64,000 nucleotides of DNA from Denitrobaculum tricleocarpae (GCF_007004665.1 NZ_ML660053.1:124001-188000); one strand, 5' to 3'. Numbered from the stretch's first letter, positions 10,172 to 19,619 are shown. Numbers and translations are program-made. Notes: a model not told the origin generated them from the sequence alone.

Positions 10172-10582
10172 ATGTCTAGCGAATCTTTTGTTGAGAAAGC
10201 GACGGAAGCGGCCAATCAGGCCCGCGAACTGTCGAATGAACTGATCGGCCTCGCGGGCGAAGCCAGCAGACTGAGCGCAGAATCTTCAGGCGCCGCGGGA
10301 GCGTCCCCAACGGTGATCGGCCTGACGGTTTTGGTTCTTGCGGTCTTCGTCGGTTATTACGTGGTCTGGCGGGTGACCCCGGCTCTCCATTCGCCCCTTA
10401 TGGGCGTCACCAACGCGATTTCCTCCGTCATCATCGTTGGCGCCCTCATTGCTGCCGGCCCCGCCGGCTTCGGGTTTAGCGAAGTCATGGGCTTTTTGGC
10501 CGTGACCCTGGCGTCGGTGAACATCTTCGGCGGCTTCATCGTCACGCAGCGCATGCTGCAGATGTTCAAGAAGAAGAAATAA
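10172..10582 (+). CDS. pntAB: NAD(P) transhydrogenase subunit alpha part 2 (membrane)
   Basis: 136 aa. Provides the first membrane helices of domain II, the proton channel. An amphipathic N-terminus is followed by three hydrophobic segments (roughly residues 47-68, 82-103 and 108-128) and a lysine-rich end. The ATG at 10172 was chosen because it follows the pntAA stop by 7 bp and AGGGGGAGGGG lies upstream; earlier in-frame codons run through pntAA. It lies between pntAA and pntB in the three-gene operon. Confidence 0.95.
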   Translation: MSSESFVEKATEAANQARELSNELIGLAGEASRLSAESSGAAGASPTVIGLTVLVLAVFVGYYVVWRVTPALHSPLMGVTNAISSVIIVGALIAAGPAGFGFSEVMGFLAVTLASVNIFGGFIVTQRMLQMFKKKK

Positions 10583-10595
10583 GGGGCGCCGGTAA

Positions 10596-11993
10596 ATGCA
10601 TCCAGATCTCGCAGCACTGCTGTATCTCGTCGCCTCCATCTGTTTCATCATGGCTCTGCGCGGCTTGTCGCATCCTGAAACCAGCCGGTCAGGCAATCTC
10701 TTCGGCATGGTCGGTATGGCCATTGCCATCATCACCACCCTGGCGATGCCGGGCGTCGTCAGCTATGGCCTGATCATTACCGGTATCGTCGTCGGCGGTG
10801 CCATCGGTACCGTGATTGCGCTCAAGATCAACATGACGGCGCTGCCGCAGCTTGTGGCGGCTTTCCATAGTCTGGTGGGTCTCGCCGCAGTCTTCGTTGC
10901 CGTCGCGGCTTTCTATAAGCCCCAAGCCTACGGTATCGGAACACCCGGAAATATCCATGTCGCTAGCCTGATCGAAATGTCGCTCGGTGTGGCGATCGGC
11001 GCCATCACCTTCACCGGCTCGCTGGTCGCCTTCGGCAAGCTGCAGGCGCTGATCAGCGGTAAGCCCCTGGTCTTTCCGTTCCAGCATCACCTGAACGCGG
11101 CGATCGGTATCGCGATCGTCGTTTTGATCGTGATGCTTTGCGTGGGACAGTCCAGCGCGGTTTTCTGGCTGATTATCATCCTGGCGCTGCTAGTGGGCTT
11201 CCTGCTGATCCTGCCGATCGGCGGGGCGGATATGCCGGTGGTCATCTCCATGCTCAACTCCTACTCCGGTTGGGCGGCCTGCGGCATCGGATTTACGCTG
11301 GGCAACAATCTTCTGATTGTGACCGGTGCATTGGTGGGCTCTTCCGGTGCGATCCTGAGTTACATCATGTGTAAAGGCATGAACCGCTCGATCTTTAACG
11401 TGATCCTGGGCGGTTTCGGTACCGACGGCAGCGCGCCGACGGGCGGGGCAGGCGGTGACGACGACCGTGTGGCCAAGTCCGGTTCCGCCGACGATGCGGC
11501 CTTCATGATGCAGAACTCCGGTTCCGTCATCATCGTCCCGGGCTACGGTATGGCTGTCGCCCAGGCACAGCACGCCCTGCGGGAAATGGCTGACATTCTT
11601 AAAGGCGGCGGTGTGGATGTTCGTTATGCGATCCACCCGGTGGCGGGCCGTATGCCCGGCCACATGAACGTCCTGCTGGCTGAAGCCAACGTGCCTTATG
11701 ACGAGGTGCTGGAGATGGAAGAGATCAACCGCGATTTCAAGTCGACGGACGTGGTTTTCGTCATCGGCGCCAACGACATCACCAACCCGGCGGCCAAAAC
11801 GGATCCTGCGTCGCCGATCTACGGTATGCCGATCCTGGAAGTCGATCAGGCCAAAACCGTGCTCTTCATCAAGCGCTCCATGGCAACCGGTTACGCCGGT
11901 GTCCAGAACGAGCTCTTCTTCCGCGACAACACGCTGATGCTGTTCGGCGATGCGAAGAAGATGTGCGAGGATATCGTCAAAGCGATGGAGTAG
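10596..11993 (+). CDS. pntB: NAD(P) transhydrogenase subunit beta
   Basis: 465 aa. Carries the remaining membrane helices of domain II and the NADP(H)-binding domain III. The N-terminal 260 residues are strongly hydrophobic with about nine helices. Domain III starts near residue 290 and includes VIIVPGYGMAVAQAQHALREM, HPVAGRMPGHMNVLLAEA and the VIGANDITNPAA loop, all typical of PntB. The ATG follows pntAB by 13 bp with AAGGGG upstream. Couples the proton-motive force to NADPH formation. The operon ends at the terminator at 12030-12062. Confidence 0.97.
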   Translation: MHPDLAALLYLVASICFIMALRGLSHPETSRSGNLFGMVGMAIAIITTLAMPGVVSYGLIITGIVVGGAIGTVIALKINMTALPQLVAAFHSLVGLAAVFVAVAAFYKPQAYGIGTPGNIHVASLIEMSLGVAIGAITFTGSLVAFGKLQALISGKPLVFPFQHHLNAAIGIAIVVLIVMLCVGQSSAVFWLIIILALLVGFLLILPIGGADMPVVISMLNSYSGWAACGIGFTLGNNLLIVTGALVGSSGAILSYIMCKGMNRSIFNVILGGFGTDGSAPTGGAGGDDDRVAKSGSADDAAFMMQNSGSVIIVPGYGMAVAQAQHALREMADILKGGGVDVRYAIHPVAGRMPGHMNVLLAEANVPYDEVLEMEEINRDFKSTDVVFVIGANDITNPAAKTDPASPIYGMPILEVDQAKTVLFIKRSMATGYAGVQNELFFRDNTLMLFGDAKKMCEDIVKAME

Positions 11994-12029
11994 CGCTGTA
12001 CGTCTGAGACTTTGACTGTCTCAAAACGC

Positions 12030-12062
12030 AAAGCGGCGGAGCTCAGGCTCCGCCGCTTTTTT
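12030..12062 (+). terminator. Intrinsic terminator of the pnt operon
   Basis: A perfect 13-bp stem (AAAGCGGCGGAGC pairing with GCTCCGCCGCTTT) with a TCAG loop and a run of T. It lies between convergent pntB and the desaturase gene; the A-rich left side could also allow it to work for the minus strand. Confidence 0.9.
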
Positions 12063-12083
12063 GTTCAAGGCTCATTGGCCGGC

Positions 12084-12986
12084 TCAGGCTACCTCCGAAA
12101 CATCAATGAGATCGTCTCGCTGATCGTTTGGTCTTGGGATGCCAACCTTCCTCGCAAGTCCCAGTCTTTGAAGCCCTTGGATCACACGCCAGGCGGCATC
12201 GGTCTGGCCTTTTTCAAGACCAATCCGCGCCGACTCAGGAAAGGCATGGTGGTTGTTGTGCCAGCATTCACCGTGAGACAGGACGCCCAGCAGTGGGAGG
12301 TTGGACGCCTGCACGGCGGCGCCCTCGACCTGCCAGCGTCCCGGGCCCGGATTGTGGCAGAAATAGGTGATTGTCCAATGGCCAACGGTACTGACGGCGA
12401 CGCGGATGCAGATGCCCCAAACGACCCAGGAGAGCCCTCCTGCATAGTAGAGTGGCAAGGCGAGCAGGAGTTGATGCAGTCGCCATGTCCGCTCCATGAA
12501 GCGGATCCAGGGGTCGTCGGCAAGACCCGGTTCTATCGTCACCTTTGGCGGCAGCTCGAACTCGAAGCGGTAGAAGAGCTGCCATGTCAGATCACGGCAA
12601 AACCCGCGCCGGTGCGAAAAGAAGTCGTGACAGCCCTTTTGGCGCTGGGCCCAGTCGCGCAGGTCGTGAATTTTGATAATGCCGCAAGGCCCGGCCACTC
12701 CCACCAGCAGCCCGGCATATATGAGGCTCCGTTCCAGCCATTTTGGGCAGGCAAAGCTTCTGTGGATCATCATGCGGTGCATGCCGACGCTGTGACCGAT
12801 GAGCATCGTCGTGTAGGTCAGCAGAAGAAACACCAGAAAGGCGTCCCAGGAGAAGAGGAAAGGGCCCAGGATGAGACCGATGGAGAGCATTCCGCCGGTC
12901 CAAAGGACCTTTGCCCGGTCCAAAACCACTCGACCCTTGAGCGCGCAGGCTTCCGTGCCATCGATGCGCAAAACCGGCTGCATCAT
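12084..12986 (-). CDS. Membrane fatty acid desaturase family protein
   Basis: 300 aa from the ATG at 12986; a TTG start 17 codons earlier is possible but less likely. Diiron membrane desaturases introduce double bonds into acyl chains. Visible: hydrophobic pairs near residues 20-60 and 165-205, first histidine box HSVGMH near residue 65, a middle region with histidines (HDLRDWAQRQKGCHDFF) near 107, and the last box HGECWHNNHH near 237. The middle box departs from the usual HRxHH. The size and boxes resemble acyl-CoA/delta-9-type desaturases rather than DesK-linked ones. The bond position made is unknown. Confidence 0.8.
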   Translation of the reverse strand: MMQPVLRIDGTEACALKGRVVLDRAKVLWTGGMLSIGLILGPFLFSWDAFLVFLLLTYTTMLIGHSVGMHRMMIHRSFACPKWLERSLIYAGLLVGVAGPCGIIKIHDLRDWAQRQKGCHDFFSHRRGFCRDLTWQLFYRFEFELPPKVTIEPGLADDPWIRFMERTWRLHQLLLALPLYYAGGLSWVVWGICIRVAVSTVGHWTITYFCHNPGPGRWQVEGAAVQASNLPLLGVLSHGECWHNNHHAFPESARIGLEKGQTDAAWRVIQGLQRLGLARKVGIPRPNDQRDDLIDVSEVA

Positions 12987-13114
12987 GCTCTTGCGCCGTC
13001 TGCGCAAGGCTGACGCCGTGCATGTGGAGGGAAACAAATCTGGCGGAATTGGCGCGGGTCAGAGTGATAAAGACGAGGGGTTTGCATACCTCATCTTTCC
13101 CGAAACCCGGGCAC

Positions 13115-13153
13115 AAGAAAAGGGCCGCTGAAAAGGCATTTGCCTACGGCCCT
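13115..13153 (-). terminator. Probable terminator of rpsU
   Basis: Read on the minus strand, GGGCCG pairs with CGGCCC around an inner AGGCA/TGCCT stem, followed by TTTTCTT. It lies 74 bp downstream of the rpsU stop codon. Confidence 0.65.
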
Positions 13154-13226
13154 CGTTTCTCGTCGCCCCTGATGTTCCGCAGTCCGCTCCGTTGCCCGAG
13201 CGCGCTTGCGGAACTCCAAGTCCAGG

Positions 13227-13430
13227 CTAGAAGCCTTCGCGTTCGATCCGCTTGCGGAGAAGCTTCCGGTGGCGGCGAACCGCCTCAGCGCGCTCCCGCT
13301 TTTTGCGTGCGGAAGGTTTCTCGAAGTGGCGGCGCAACTTCATCTCACGGAAAACACCCTCGCGCTGCAGCTTCTTCTTCAGCGCGCGGAGGGCCTGATC
13401 AACGTTATTATCGCGGACGTGTACTTGCAC
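13227..13430 (-). CDS. rpsU: 30S ribosomal protein S21
   Basis: 67 aa, the normal length, beginning [20 protein letters not shown] and ending in a strongly basic tail. The GTG at 13430 was chosen because the conserved protein starts there and AAAGGAG lies 11 bases upstream; a longer reading into 13451 adds seven residues not found in the family. S21 sits on the small subunit near the anti-Shine-Dalgarno region and aids initiation. A likely terminator follows at 13115-13153. Confidence 0.95.
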   Translation of the reverse strand: MQVHVRDNNVDQALRALKKKLQREGVFREMKLRRHFEKPSARKKRERAEAVRRHRKLLRKRIEREGF

Positions 13431-13690
13431 GGGCGACCATGCTCCTTTCACTGCGACGGATCGCTTTGATCCATCGGCTCATCCTAACGGTCATGTCAGG
13501 GTTAAGAACAAACAATCCCACTCGCTATGGCGATACCGTAGCGTGGTGTGGAGGGTGGTATCATACGGAAAAGGCCATGTGAAGGACGATTTGCAAGAAT
13601 CTGGCGCTTTTTGCCGCAGTAAGCCAAAAAAAGGCCGCGAAGCCTTCTGGGCGGCTTTACCCCCGAAGTGCGCGAAGCCATATTGGTCCC

Positions 13691-14299
13691 ATGACTTTGC
13701 TGAAAATCGCCCGCATGGGGCATCCCGTCTTGAAGCAGCGCGCGGCCGAGGTCGAAGACCCGACAGCCCCGGAAATCCGCCGTTTAGTGGCCGATATGAT
13801 TGAGACCATGCGGGATGCCAATGGCACCGGCCTTGCGGCGCCGCAGGTCCATATGCCGCTCAGGGTGGTGGTGTTCTTTGTGAACGAAGGGCGGGCAGCC
13901 AGGGAAAATGCACGGGAAAACACGGGCGATGACCAGGGTTCCGACGATATTGAGGCAGACTCGGGAAGCGGTGGTGTGCCGCTCACGGTTCTTATCAACC
14001 CCGAGTTGGAGTTTTTAACGGAAGAGCAGTCCCTGGGCTGGGAGGGCTGTCTTTCCGTTCCGGGCCTGGCCGGGCAGGTCCCGCGTTACACGGCGCTGCG
14101 GTACAGCGCTCTCGACCTCGAGGGTCAGCCTTTCGAACGAGTCGCGAAGGGTTTTCATGCCCGGGTCGTACAGCATGAATGCGATCATCTGGATGGGGTT
14201 CTCTATCCTCAGCGCATGACAGACCTCTCGAGCCTGACCTTCACCAGCGAAATCGGGGCTGCGGCCGAGGCCTCCGGGGATGGCGGAAGCGCCGATTAG
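13691..14299 (+). CDS. def: Peptide deformylase with acidic insertion
   Basis: Removes the formyl group from the N-terminal methionine of new proteins; metal enzyme. 202 aa. All three motifs are intact: GTGLAAPQ near residue 46, EGCLS near 117 and QHECDH near 161. Between motifs 1 and 2, about residues 68-95, is a highly acidic, Gly/Ser-rich insertion that most deformylases lack, which explains the extra length. COQ9 follows 62 bp later. Usually def is beside fmt; here it is not, so this may be a second-type deformylase, although no other copy can be seen in the window. Confidence 0.93.
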   Translation: MTLLKIARMGHPVLKQRAAEVEDPTAPEIRRLVADMIETMRDANGTGLAAPQVHMPLRVVVFFVNEGRAARENARENTGDDQGSDDIEADSGSGGVPLTVLINPELEFLTEEQSLGWEGCLSVPGLAGQVPRYTALRYSALDLEGQPFERVAKGFHARVVQHECDHLDGVLYPQRMTDLSSLTFTSEIGAAAEASGDGGSAD

Positions 14300-14361
14300 G
14301 GTAATTGGAAGCCGGCAGATGAAATGCTGAGCGAAAAGGCCAAGGAAGAAGGATTTTAGTA

Positions 14362-15063
14362 ATGACCACGGATAAAGCCCGCATTGAGCTGCTGGAAGCG
14401 ACACTGCCGCATATCGCGTTTGACGGTTGGAGCCTCAAGTCGATCCAGGCCGGCGCGCGAGATCTCGGGCTTGAACCCTTTGATGTTCAAAATCTCTTTC
14501 CTGGCGGCGTTGCCGACCTCATTGAAGCCTTTAGCGCGCACATAGACCAACAAATGATGGTTGGCCTCGAGGCGAGGGATCTCCCTGAGATGAAGGTTCG
14601 TGAACGGATCGCGAGCGCCGTTCGCTTGCGCCTGGAACTCCTGGAGCCGCATCGTGAGGGAATCCGGCGTGGTCTGACCTATCTCGCCATGCCCCAAAAT
14701 GCCCAGCTCGGTCTGACATGTCTCTACCGGACTGTCGATGCCATGTGGTTCGCAGCGGGCGACCGTGCCACAGACTATAATTTCTACAGCAAGCGGCTCC
14801 TGTTGGCGGGCGTCTACTCCTCAACGCTCTTGTTCTGGCTGAACGACCGTTCCGAGGGTTACAGCGACACCTGGGCTTTCCTCGAGCGGCGGATCAGTGA
14901 GGTGCTGAAGGTCGGAGGACGCTTCGGTAAGGTGATGAGCGGGGCTCTAAGCCTGCCCGAAAAGCTGTTGGACCGTGGAAAACGGCTCGGCCAGGGCGGT
15001 GGATTGAGGGCGCGCGGATTCGGTGCCCGGCGCATGGGTGGCGGCGCGCGGCCAGGCAGTTGA
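14362..15063 (+). CDS. COQ9 family protein (ubiquinone biosynthesis)
   Basis: 233 aa. COQ9 is a TetR-fold lipid-binding protein that supports quinone hydroxylation in mitochondria and alphaproteobacteria. The conserved C-terminal block is clear: DYNFYSKRLLLAGVYSSTL, FWLNDRSEGYSDTWAFLERR. The N-terminus carries a helix-turn-helix-like region (FDGWSLKSIQAGARDLGL). The last 40 residues are Gly/Arg-rich and low in complexity. ATG at 14362 follows a purine-rich stretch. Fits with ubiX in the same window. Confidence 0.9.
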   Translation: MTTDKARIELLEATLPHIAFDGWSLKSIQAGARDLGLEPFDVQNLFPGGVADLIEAFSAHIDQQMMVGLEARDLPEMKVRERIASAVRLRLELLEPHREGIRRGLTYLAMPQNAQLGLTCLYRTVDAMWFAAGDRATDYNFYSKRLLLAGVYSSTLLFWLNDRSEGYSDTWAFLERRISEVLKVGGRFGKVMSGALSLPEKLLDRGKRLGQGGGLRARGFGARRMGGGARPGS

Positions 15064-15139
15064 TTGCTTTCATTGGGCTCCCGTCGTGAGCCTGGACATC
15101 CAGTTCAGGCACGGGGAGACCGCAAAAGTTTTCCGGAGG

Positions 15140-15196
15140 CTAGTATCCCGAATCTGAAATTCACTTCATTGAATTTCAGATTGAACGGGACACTAC
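15140..15196. mobile_element. Short inverted-repeat element A (MITE-like, TA-bounded)
   Basis: Imperfect palindrome: the left arm begins TAGTATCCCG and ends TCTGAAATTCA; the right arm read on the other strand begins TAGTGTCCCGTTC and ends TCTGAAATTCA, a three-base gap apart. Outer TA dinucleotides fit the target duplication made by Tc1/mariner-IS630-type transposases (known family behaviour; the link is inference). Lies 11 bp from element B and shares the CTGAARTTC module with B and with the element at 39828-40092. Confidence 0.65.
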
Positions 15197-15206
15197 CTCA
15201 TTGAAT

Positions 15207-15272
15207 CTAGTGTGATTCAGTCTCTAAAATTCACCGCATATTATGCGGCGAACTTCAGAAACATCACACTAG
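15207..15272. mobile_element. Short inverted-repeat element B (MITE-like), overlapping the purK stop codon
   Basis: 66-bp imperfect palindrome bounded by CTAG at both ends: CTAGTGTGAT on the left and ATCACACTAG on the right, with a central CCGCATATTATGCGG. The right-hand TAG, read on the minus strand, is the stop codon of purK at 15269-15271. Shares outer TAGTGTG and inner CTGAARTTC with the larger element at 39828-40092. Confidence 0.7.
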
Positions 15273-16369
15273 GCTTTCGGCAACAGCCTGTTCACATGGC
15301 CCATCTTGCGGCCGGGGCGGGCTTCGGCCTTGCCGTAGAGGTGAAGTTTGGCGCCGGGATCCGACAGGATCGCCTTCCAGTCCGCTGCGTCGTCTCCAAT
15401 CAGGTTTTTCATGACGGCGTTGGAGTGGCGCTCGGGCGAGCCAAGCGGCAAACCCGCGACGGCGCGCATGAATTGCTCGAACTGAGAGGTCACGCAGGCG
15501 TCCATGGTCCAATGACCTGAGTTGTGTGGCCGGGGTGCCATCTCGTTCACCAGGATCTGGTCGTCGCTGGTGACAAACATCTCGATGGCCAGCATACCCT
15601 GAAGATCCATGGCGTCCGCCAGGCGGCGCGCGATGGTTTCGGCTCTCTCAGCAAGCTCGCTGGTGATTCCGGCCGGCGCATGGGTTTCATCGAGAATGTG
15701 GTTCTTGTGGCGGTTCTCGACAGGAACATAGCATTCGCAGGACTGATCCCCGCCGCGGGCGATGATGACCGAGATTTCCATCCGGAAGTCGACGACGGCC
15801 TCCAGGACCGCGGCCAGCGTTTGCTTTCCCCCGGACATACTTTCCCAGGCGGCGGCGATATCATCGCCTGGGGAGATAAAGACCTGACCCTTGCCGTCGT
15901 ATCCGAATTCCGCCGTTTTCAGGATCGCGGGGAGACCAAATTCGCCGATCACTTGAGACAGTGTCTCAGCATTCTGCACCGGAGCGTAGCGGGTCGTGGG
16001 TACGTCGATGGAATTGCAGAACTCCTTTTCCCGCAGGCGGTTCTGACAGATGTGCAGCACATTCGGACCAGGCCGGACCGGACAACGCTTGGCAAGGAAT
16101 TCAGCGGTTTCAGAGGGGACGTTTTCAAATTCGTAGGTCACGACCTCGACGGAAGCCGCAAAATCCTCGAGCGCGGACCAGTCGTCGTAGTCCGCCACTG
16201 TGTTCAAAGAGGTCACCTGTGACGCAGGGCCGTATGTTTCAGGGCTGAAAACGTGAACTTTATAGCCCAGCGCGGCGGCCGAGAGCGCCACCATCCGGCC
16301 AAGCTGACCGCCGCCAAGCATCCCAATCGTTGCGCCCGGCGGCAGGGGGAGGTTTGGACTGTCACTCAT
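15269..16369 (-). CDS. purK: N5-carboxyaminoimidazole ribonucleotide synthase
   Basis: ATP-grasp enzyme that carboxylates AIR to N5-CAIR in purine synthesis. 366 aa, usual length. Seen: GMLGGGQLGRMVALSA at the N-terminus, TYEFENVP near residue 78, KTAEFGYDGKGQ near 150, and the metal-binding NEMAPRPHNSGHWT near 270. ATG at 16369 has TGAGGTAAG upstream. purE lies upstream on the same strand with 106 bp between, so they probably form an operon. The final codon is followed by a TAG that belongs to repeat element B, so the element abuts the gene without changing the protein. Confidence 0.97.
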   Translation of the reverse strand: MSDSPNLPLPPGATIGMLGGGQLGRMVALSAAALGYKVHVFSPETYGPASQVTSLNTVADYDDWSALEDFAASVEVVTYEFENVPSETAEFLAKRCPVRPGPNVLHICQNRLREKEFCNSIDVPTTRYAPVQNAETLSQVIGEFGLPAILKTAEFGYDGKGQVFISPGDDIAAAWESMSGGKQTLAAVLEAVVDFRMEISVIIARGGDQSCECYVPVENRHKNHILDETHAPAGITSELAERAETIARRLADAMDLQGMLAIEMFVTSDDQILVNEMAPRPHNSGHWTMDACVTSQFEQFMRAVAGLPLGSPERHSNAVMKNLIGDDAADWKAILSDPGAKLHLYGKAEARPGRKMGHVNRLLPKA

Positions 16370-16475
16370 AATCTTACCTCAGGGGCTTGCCGCACGGCAG
16401 AGCATTGGTCGCTGGTTGTTGTATCGATAACAAGTGTGATCAGATGATCGATCACGCGAATAAAGCCTTTGTGCG

Positions 16476-16976
<501 letters not shown>

Positions 16977-17239
16977 TTGTTTGCCAATTATTTTTGCCTA
17001 AAAGAGGCCGCATTATTGTTACAAGGTCGCAGTGACGCAAGCGCGGTGAGATTACGGCGTAAACGTCACTGAGCCGAGGTTCTGTTGAGGCTTAAGGGTT
17101 AAAGGAAATCGATAGCGCAACGCGCGGAATTTTCAGTTTTTTCGGCGGCTTTACCACTCGATATTAACTTTCGTGATAGATTAATTGTGTATTGAGAGGA
17201 CCGGAACAAAGATCCGGCCGTTCAAAGTAAAAGGCGACT

Positions 17240-17986
17240 ATGAAAGTCAGAAACAACACGTCCTCCTCTTACGTGCCTGGTGCGTCCGCTATTTCGGGCG
17301 CGTCTCCGGCCGTAAAGACCGAGGCGATGGCGCAGACACGCCGGGCGGCAGATCAACCGATCGACGTGACGACGATCATGGGCATTCCGGAATCGGAACT
17401 GACGCCAAAGGTTAAAGCTGCGTTTGAGAAGCTTCTGACGGAAGTCGTGAACATGCGCCAGGAGCTTGAGCGGGCGCAAAAGCGGATCGGTTATCTGGAA
17501 GAACTGGCGGACCAGGATAGCCTGGCGCCAGTGCTCAATCGGCGGGCTTTTGTTCGCGAGCTTGGCCGGATGATGTCCTTCGCCGAGCGCTATGGATCTC
17601 CCGGCAGCGTTCTGTTTTTCGACGTGAACGGCATGAAACAGGTTAACGACAGCCATGGTCACGGCGCCGGCGATGCCGCATTGAAGCACATTGCATCCAG
17701 TCTTCTGGAAAACGTCAGATCCTCGGACATCGTCGGCCGCTTGGGTGGCGACGAGTTCGGCGTGGTCCTGGCCCAGGCCACGACGGAAATTGCCATGGAG
17801 AAGGCGGCCCATCTGGCAAAGGATGTTCAGGATGAGCCCGTGATCTGGGAAGGCATCGAGCTGGATATCTCGGTTTCCTACGGCGTGCACACCTTCGCGG
17901 GCGAGGAACAGATAGACGACGCGCTGAACGCCGCGGACAGAGCTATGTACGAGCAAAAGCGCAGCACCGCGGGACAGCAGGGTTAA
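17240..17986 (+). CDS. Diguanylate cyclase (GGDEF domain)
   Basis: Makes cyclic di-GMP from two GTP. 248 aa: a Ser/Ala-rich N-terminus, a short coiled-coil linker (KLLTEVVNMRQELERAQKRIGYLEELADQ, described by position, residues 66-94), then a complete GGDEF domain. The active site RLGGDEFGVVL is near residues 167-176. The product-inhibition I-site RSSD lies five residues before GGDEF, the canonical spacing. FFDVNGMKQVNDSHGHGAGD supplies the metal-binding aspartate; here the usual DxDxFK appears as DVNGMK. No membrane segment or sensor domain is visible, so the protein is probably cytoplasmic. Confidence 0.92.
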   Translation: MKVRNNTSSSYVPGASAISGASPAVKTEAMAQTRRAADQPIDVTTIMGIPESELTPKVKAAFEKLLTEVVNMRQELERAQKRIGYLEELADQDSLAPVLNRRAFVRELGRMMSFAERYGSPGSVLFFDVNGMKQVNDSHGHGAGDAALKHIASSLLENVRSSDIVGRLGGDEFGVVLAQATTEIAMEKAAHLAKDVQDEPVIWEGIELDISVSYGVHTFAGEEQIDDALNAADRAMYEQKRSTAGQQG

Positions 17987-18131
17987 AGCTGTTGCTGCAG
18001 GAAGATGCTGGTCGTCTTTTCCGATACTTGAATTTTTCGTCCGGCCGCCCCGTACAGTCGTCAATCCACATGCGGCCTCTGGCCGATTCTGTTCACAAGG
18101 GGAGAGGCGCTGAAGGGGACCGGGCCGAAGA

Positions 18132-18338
18132 TCAGGCGATGATATCGGGAAGCAGTTCACTCTCGAGTTTCAGGATCAAATCCTTCAGCATCAGCTTGCG
18201 CTTTTTCATGCGCTGGAGCTGGAGCTGATCAAAGGGCGCCTGTTCGTGGATTCTTGCGATGACATCGTCGAGGTCGCGATGCTCTTCCAGAAGCTGTGAA
18301 AGCTGCTGCCTCATTTTCTCTCGATTAGTGTCTTCCAT
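18132..18338 (-). CDS. YdcH/DUF465 family small protein
   Basis: 68 aa from the ATG at 18338; a TTG nine codons earlier is also possible. The sequence is a charged helical hairpin: REKMRQQLSQLLEEHRDLD near the start and LQLQRMKKRKLMLKDLI near residue 40, the signature of DUF465 proteins. Function is unknown for the family. Divergent from the phosphofructokinase gene. A second member of the same family lies at 20954-21127. Confidence 0.85.
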   Translation of the reverse strand: MEDTNREKMRQQLSQLLEEHRDLDDVIARIHEQAPFDQLQLQRMKKRKLMLKDLILKLESELLPDIIA

Positions 18339-18539
18339 GAGTGTCACGAGTGGTAAAACGCCCAAAAATAATAACCCGACATTGGGCCTTACGGACAGAG
18401 TTTAGCACAGGAATTGTCCAAATTTGCATCAGACTTCGCGCTTTCCCGGTGGATTTTTGCCGTGCCGTTTGCGTTAGTGATGATTTTACGCGAGAATCGG
18501 ATAGCTAAGCCTTTGAAATAGCCAGAGTCATCGGTTGAA

Positions 18540-19619
18540 ATGAAGCGAATTGCTGTTCTAACCAGCGGAGGAGACTGTGCGGGTCTCAATGCGGTTGTGC
18601 GGGCTGTGACCCAGCGGGCGGTTGCAGGATACGGTTGGGAAGTCTTCGGAATCCGGCAAGGAACCGCAGGTCTCCTCGCGCGGCCCATCGATGCGGAAAA
18701 GCTGGAAATCAGCCGTTTCGAGGGTGATTTGCTCCGGCGCGGGGGAACTTTCCTGGGCACCACGAACAGTGGAAATCCCTTCGATTATCCGACGCAAGAT
18801 GGTGGCCGAATCGACCGGTCTGAGGAGATTATCGCGGCGTATCGCGAGCTCGAACTGGATGCCCTGATCGGAATTGGTGGTGATGGCAGCATGGCCATCC
18901 TGCGACGTCTGGCCCAACAAGGCGGATTAAACCTGGTCGGAATCCCAAAGACGATCGATAACGACCTGGGTCATACAGAGGTTTCGGTCGGCTACGATAC
19001 CGCTGTGCGGGTGGCGACCGATGCCCTTGATAATCTGCAGCCGACTGCCGCCAGCCACTCCAGAGTCATGATCTTGGAGGTAATGGGACGGGATGCCGGC
19101 CACATTGCCTTGAGCGCCGGAATTGCCGGTGGCGCGGACGTCATCCTCATTCCCGAGATCGGCTATCAGATCGAGAGCGTCGCGCGCAAGATCGCAGCAC
19201 TGAGAGTTGCCGGACGCAATTTTGCGCTCGTGGTCGTTGCAGAAGCGGTCACCACTGAAAGCGGCGAGGCGGTGACGCAGTACCAACCCGGCGGCGCTAA
19301 AAACTATGGCGGAGTCGGCCACTACATTGCCGGGCGGATCGCGGAGGCGACGGGTGCCGAAACCCGGGTGACGGTCCTGGGGCACGTTCAACGCGGCGGT
19401 TCGCCAACGGCTACCGACCGGCTCATGGGAACGGCTTTCGGCGTACATGCTGTCGATCTGATCGAAGAAGGTAAATTCGACCACATGGTGGCCTGGTCCG
19501 AGCGTGAGGTGACCGCCATTCCCATCTCCGAGGCAATAGCGGGATACAACGCGGTCGATCCGCAGGGCAGCCTGGTGAAGACCGCCAGGGGGGTGGGGAT
19601 CTGCTTTGGCGACACCTAA
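18540..19619 (+). CDS. 6-phosphofructokinase (ATP- or PPi-dependent, donor ambiguous)
   Basis: Phosphorylates fructose 6-phosphate in glycolysis. 359 aa, typical of the compact PFKA family. LTSGGDCAGLN at the N-terminus, IGIGGDGSMAI near residue 110, IPKTIDNDLG near 135, LEVMGRDAGHIAL near 180, and HVQRGGSPTATDR near 280. The donor-site pair is mixed: glycine as in ATP enzymes (GGDGS) and lysine as in PPi enzymes (PKTIDND). Such G/K members include both ATP and PPi users, so the donor cannot be set from sequence. The downstream gene overlaps its last 14 bases. Confidence 0.92.
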   Translation: MKRIAVLTSGGDCAGLNAVVRAVTQRAVAGYGWEVFGIRQGTAGLLARPIDAEKLEISRFEGDLLRRGGTFLGTTNSGNPFDYPTQDGGRIDRSEEIIAAYRELELDALIGIGGDGSMAILRRLAQQGGLNLVGIPKTIDNDLGHTEVSVGYDTAVRVATDALDNLQPTAASHSRVMILEVMGRDAGHIALSAGIAGGADVILIPEIGYQIESVARKIAALRVAGRNFALVVVAEAVTTESGEAVTQYQPGGAKNYGGVGHYIAGRIAEATGAETRVTVLGHVQRGGSPTATDRLMGTAFGVHAVDLIEEGKFDHMVAWSEREVTAIPISEAIAGYNAVDPQGSLVKTARGVGICFGDT

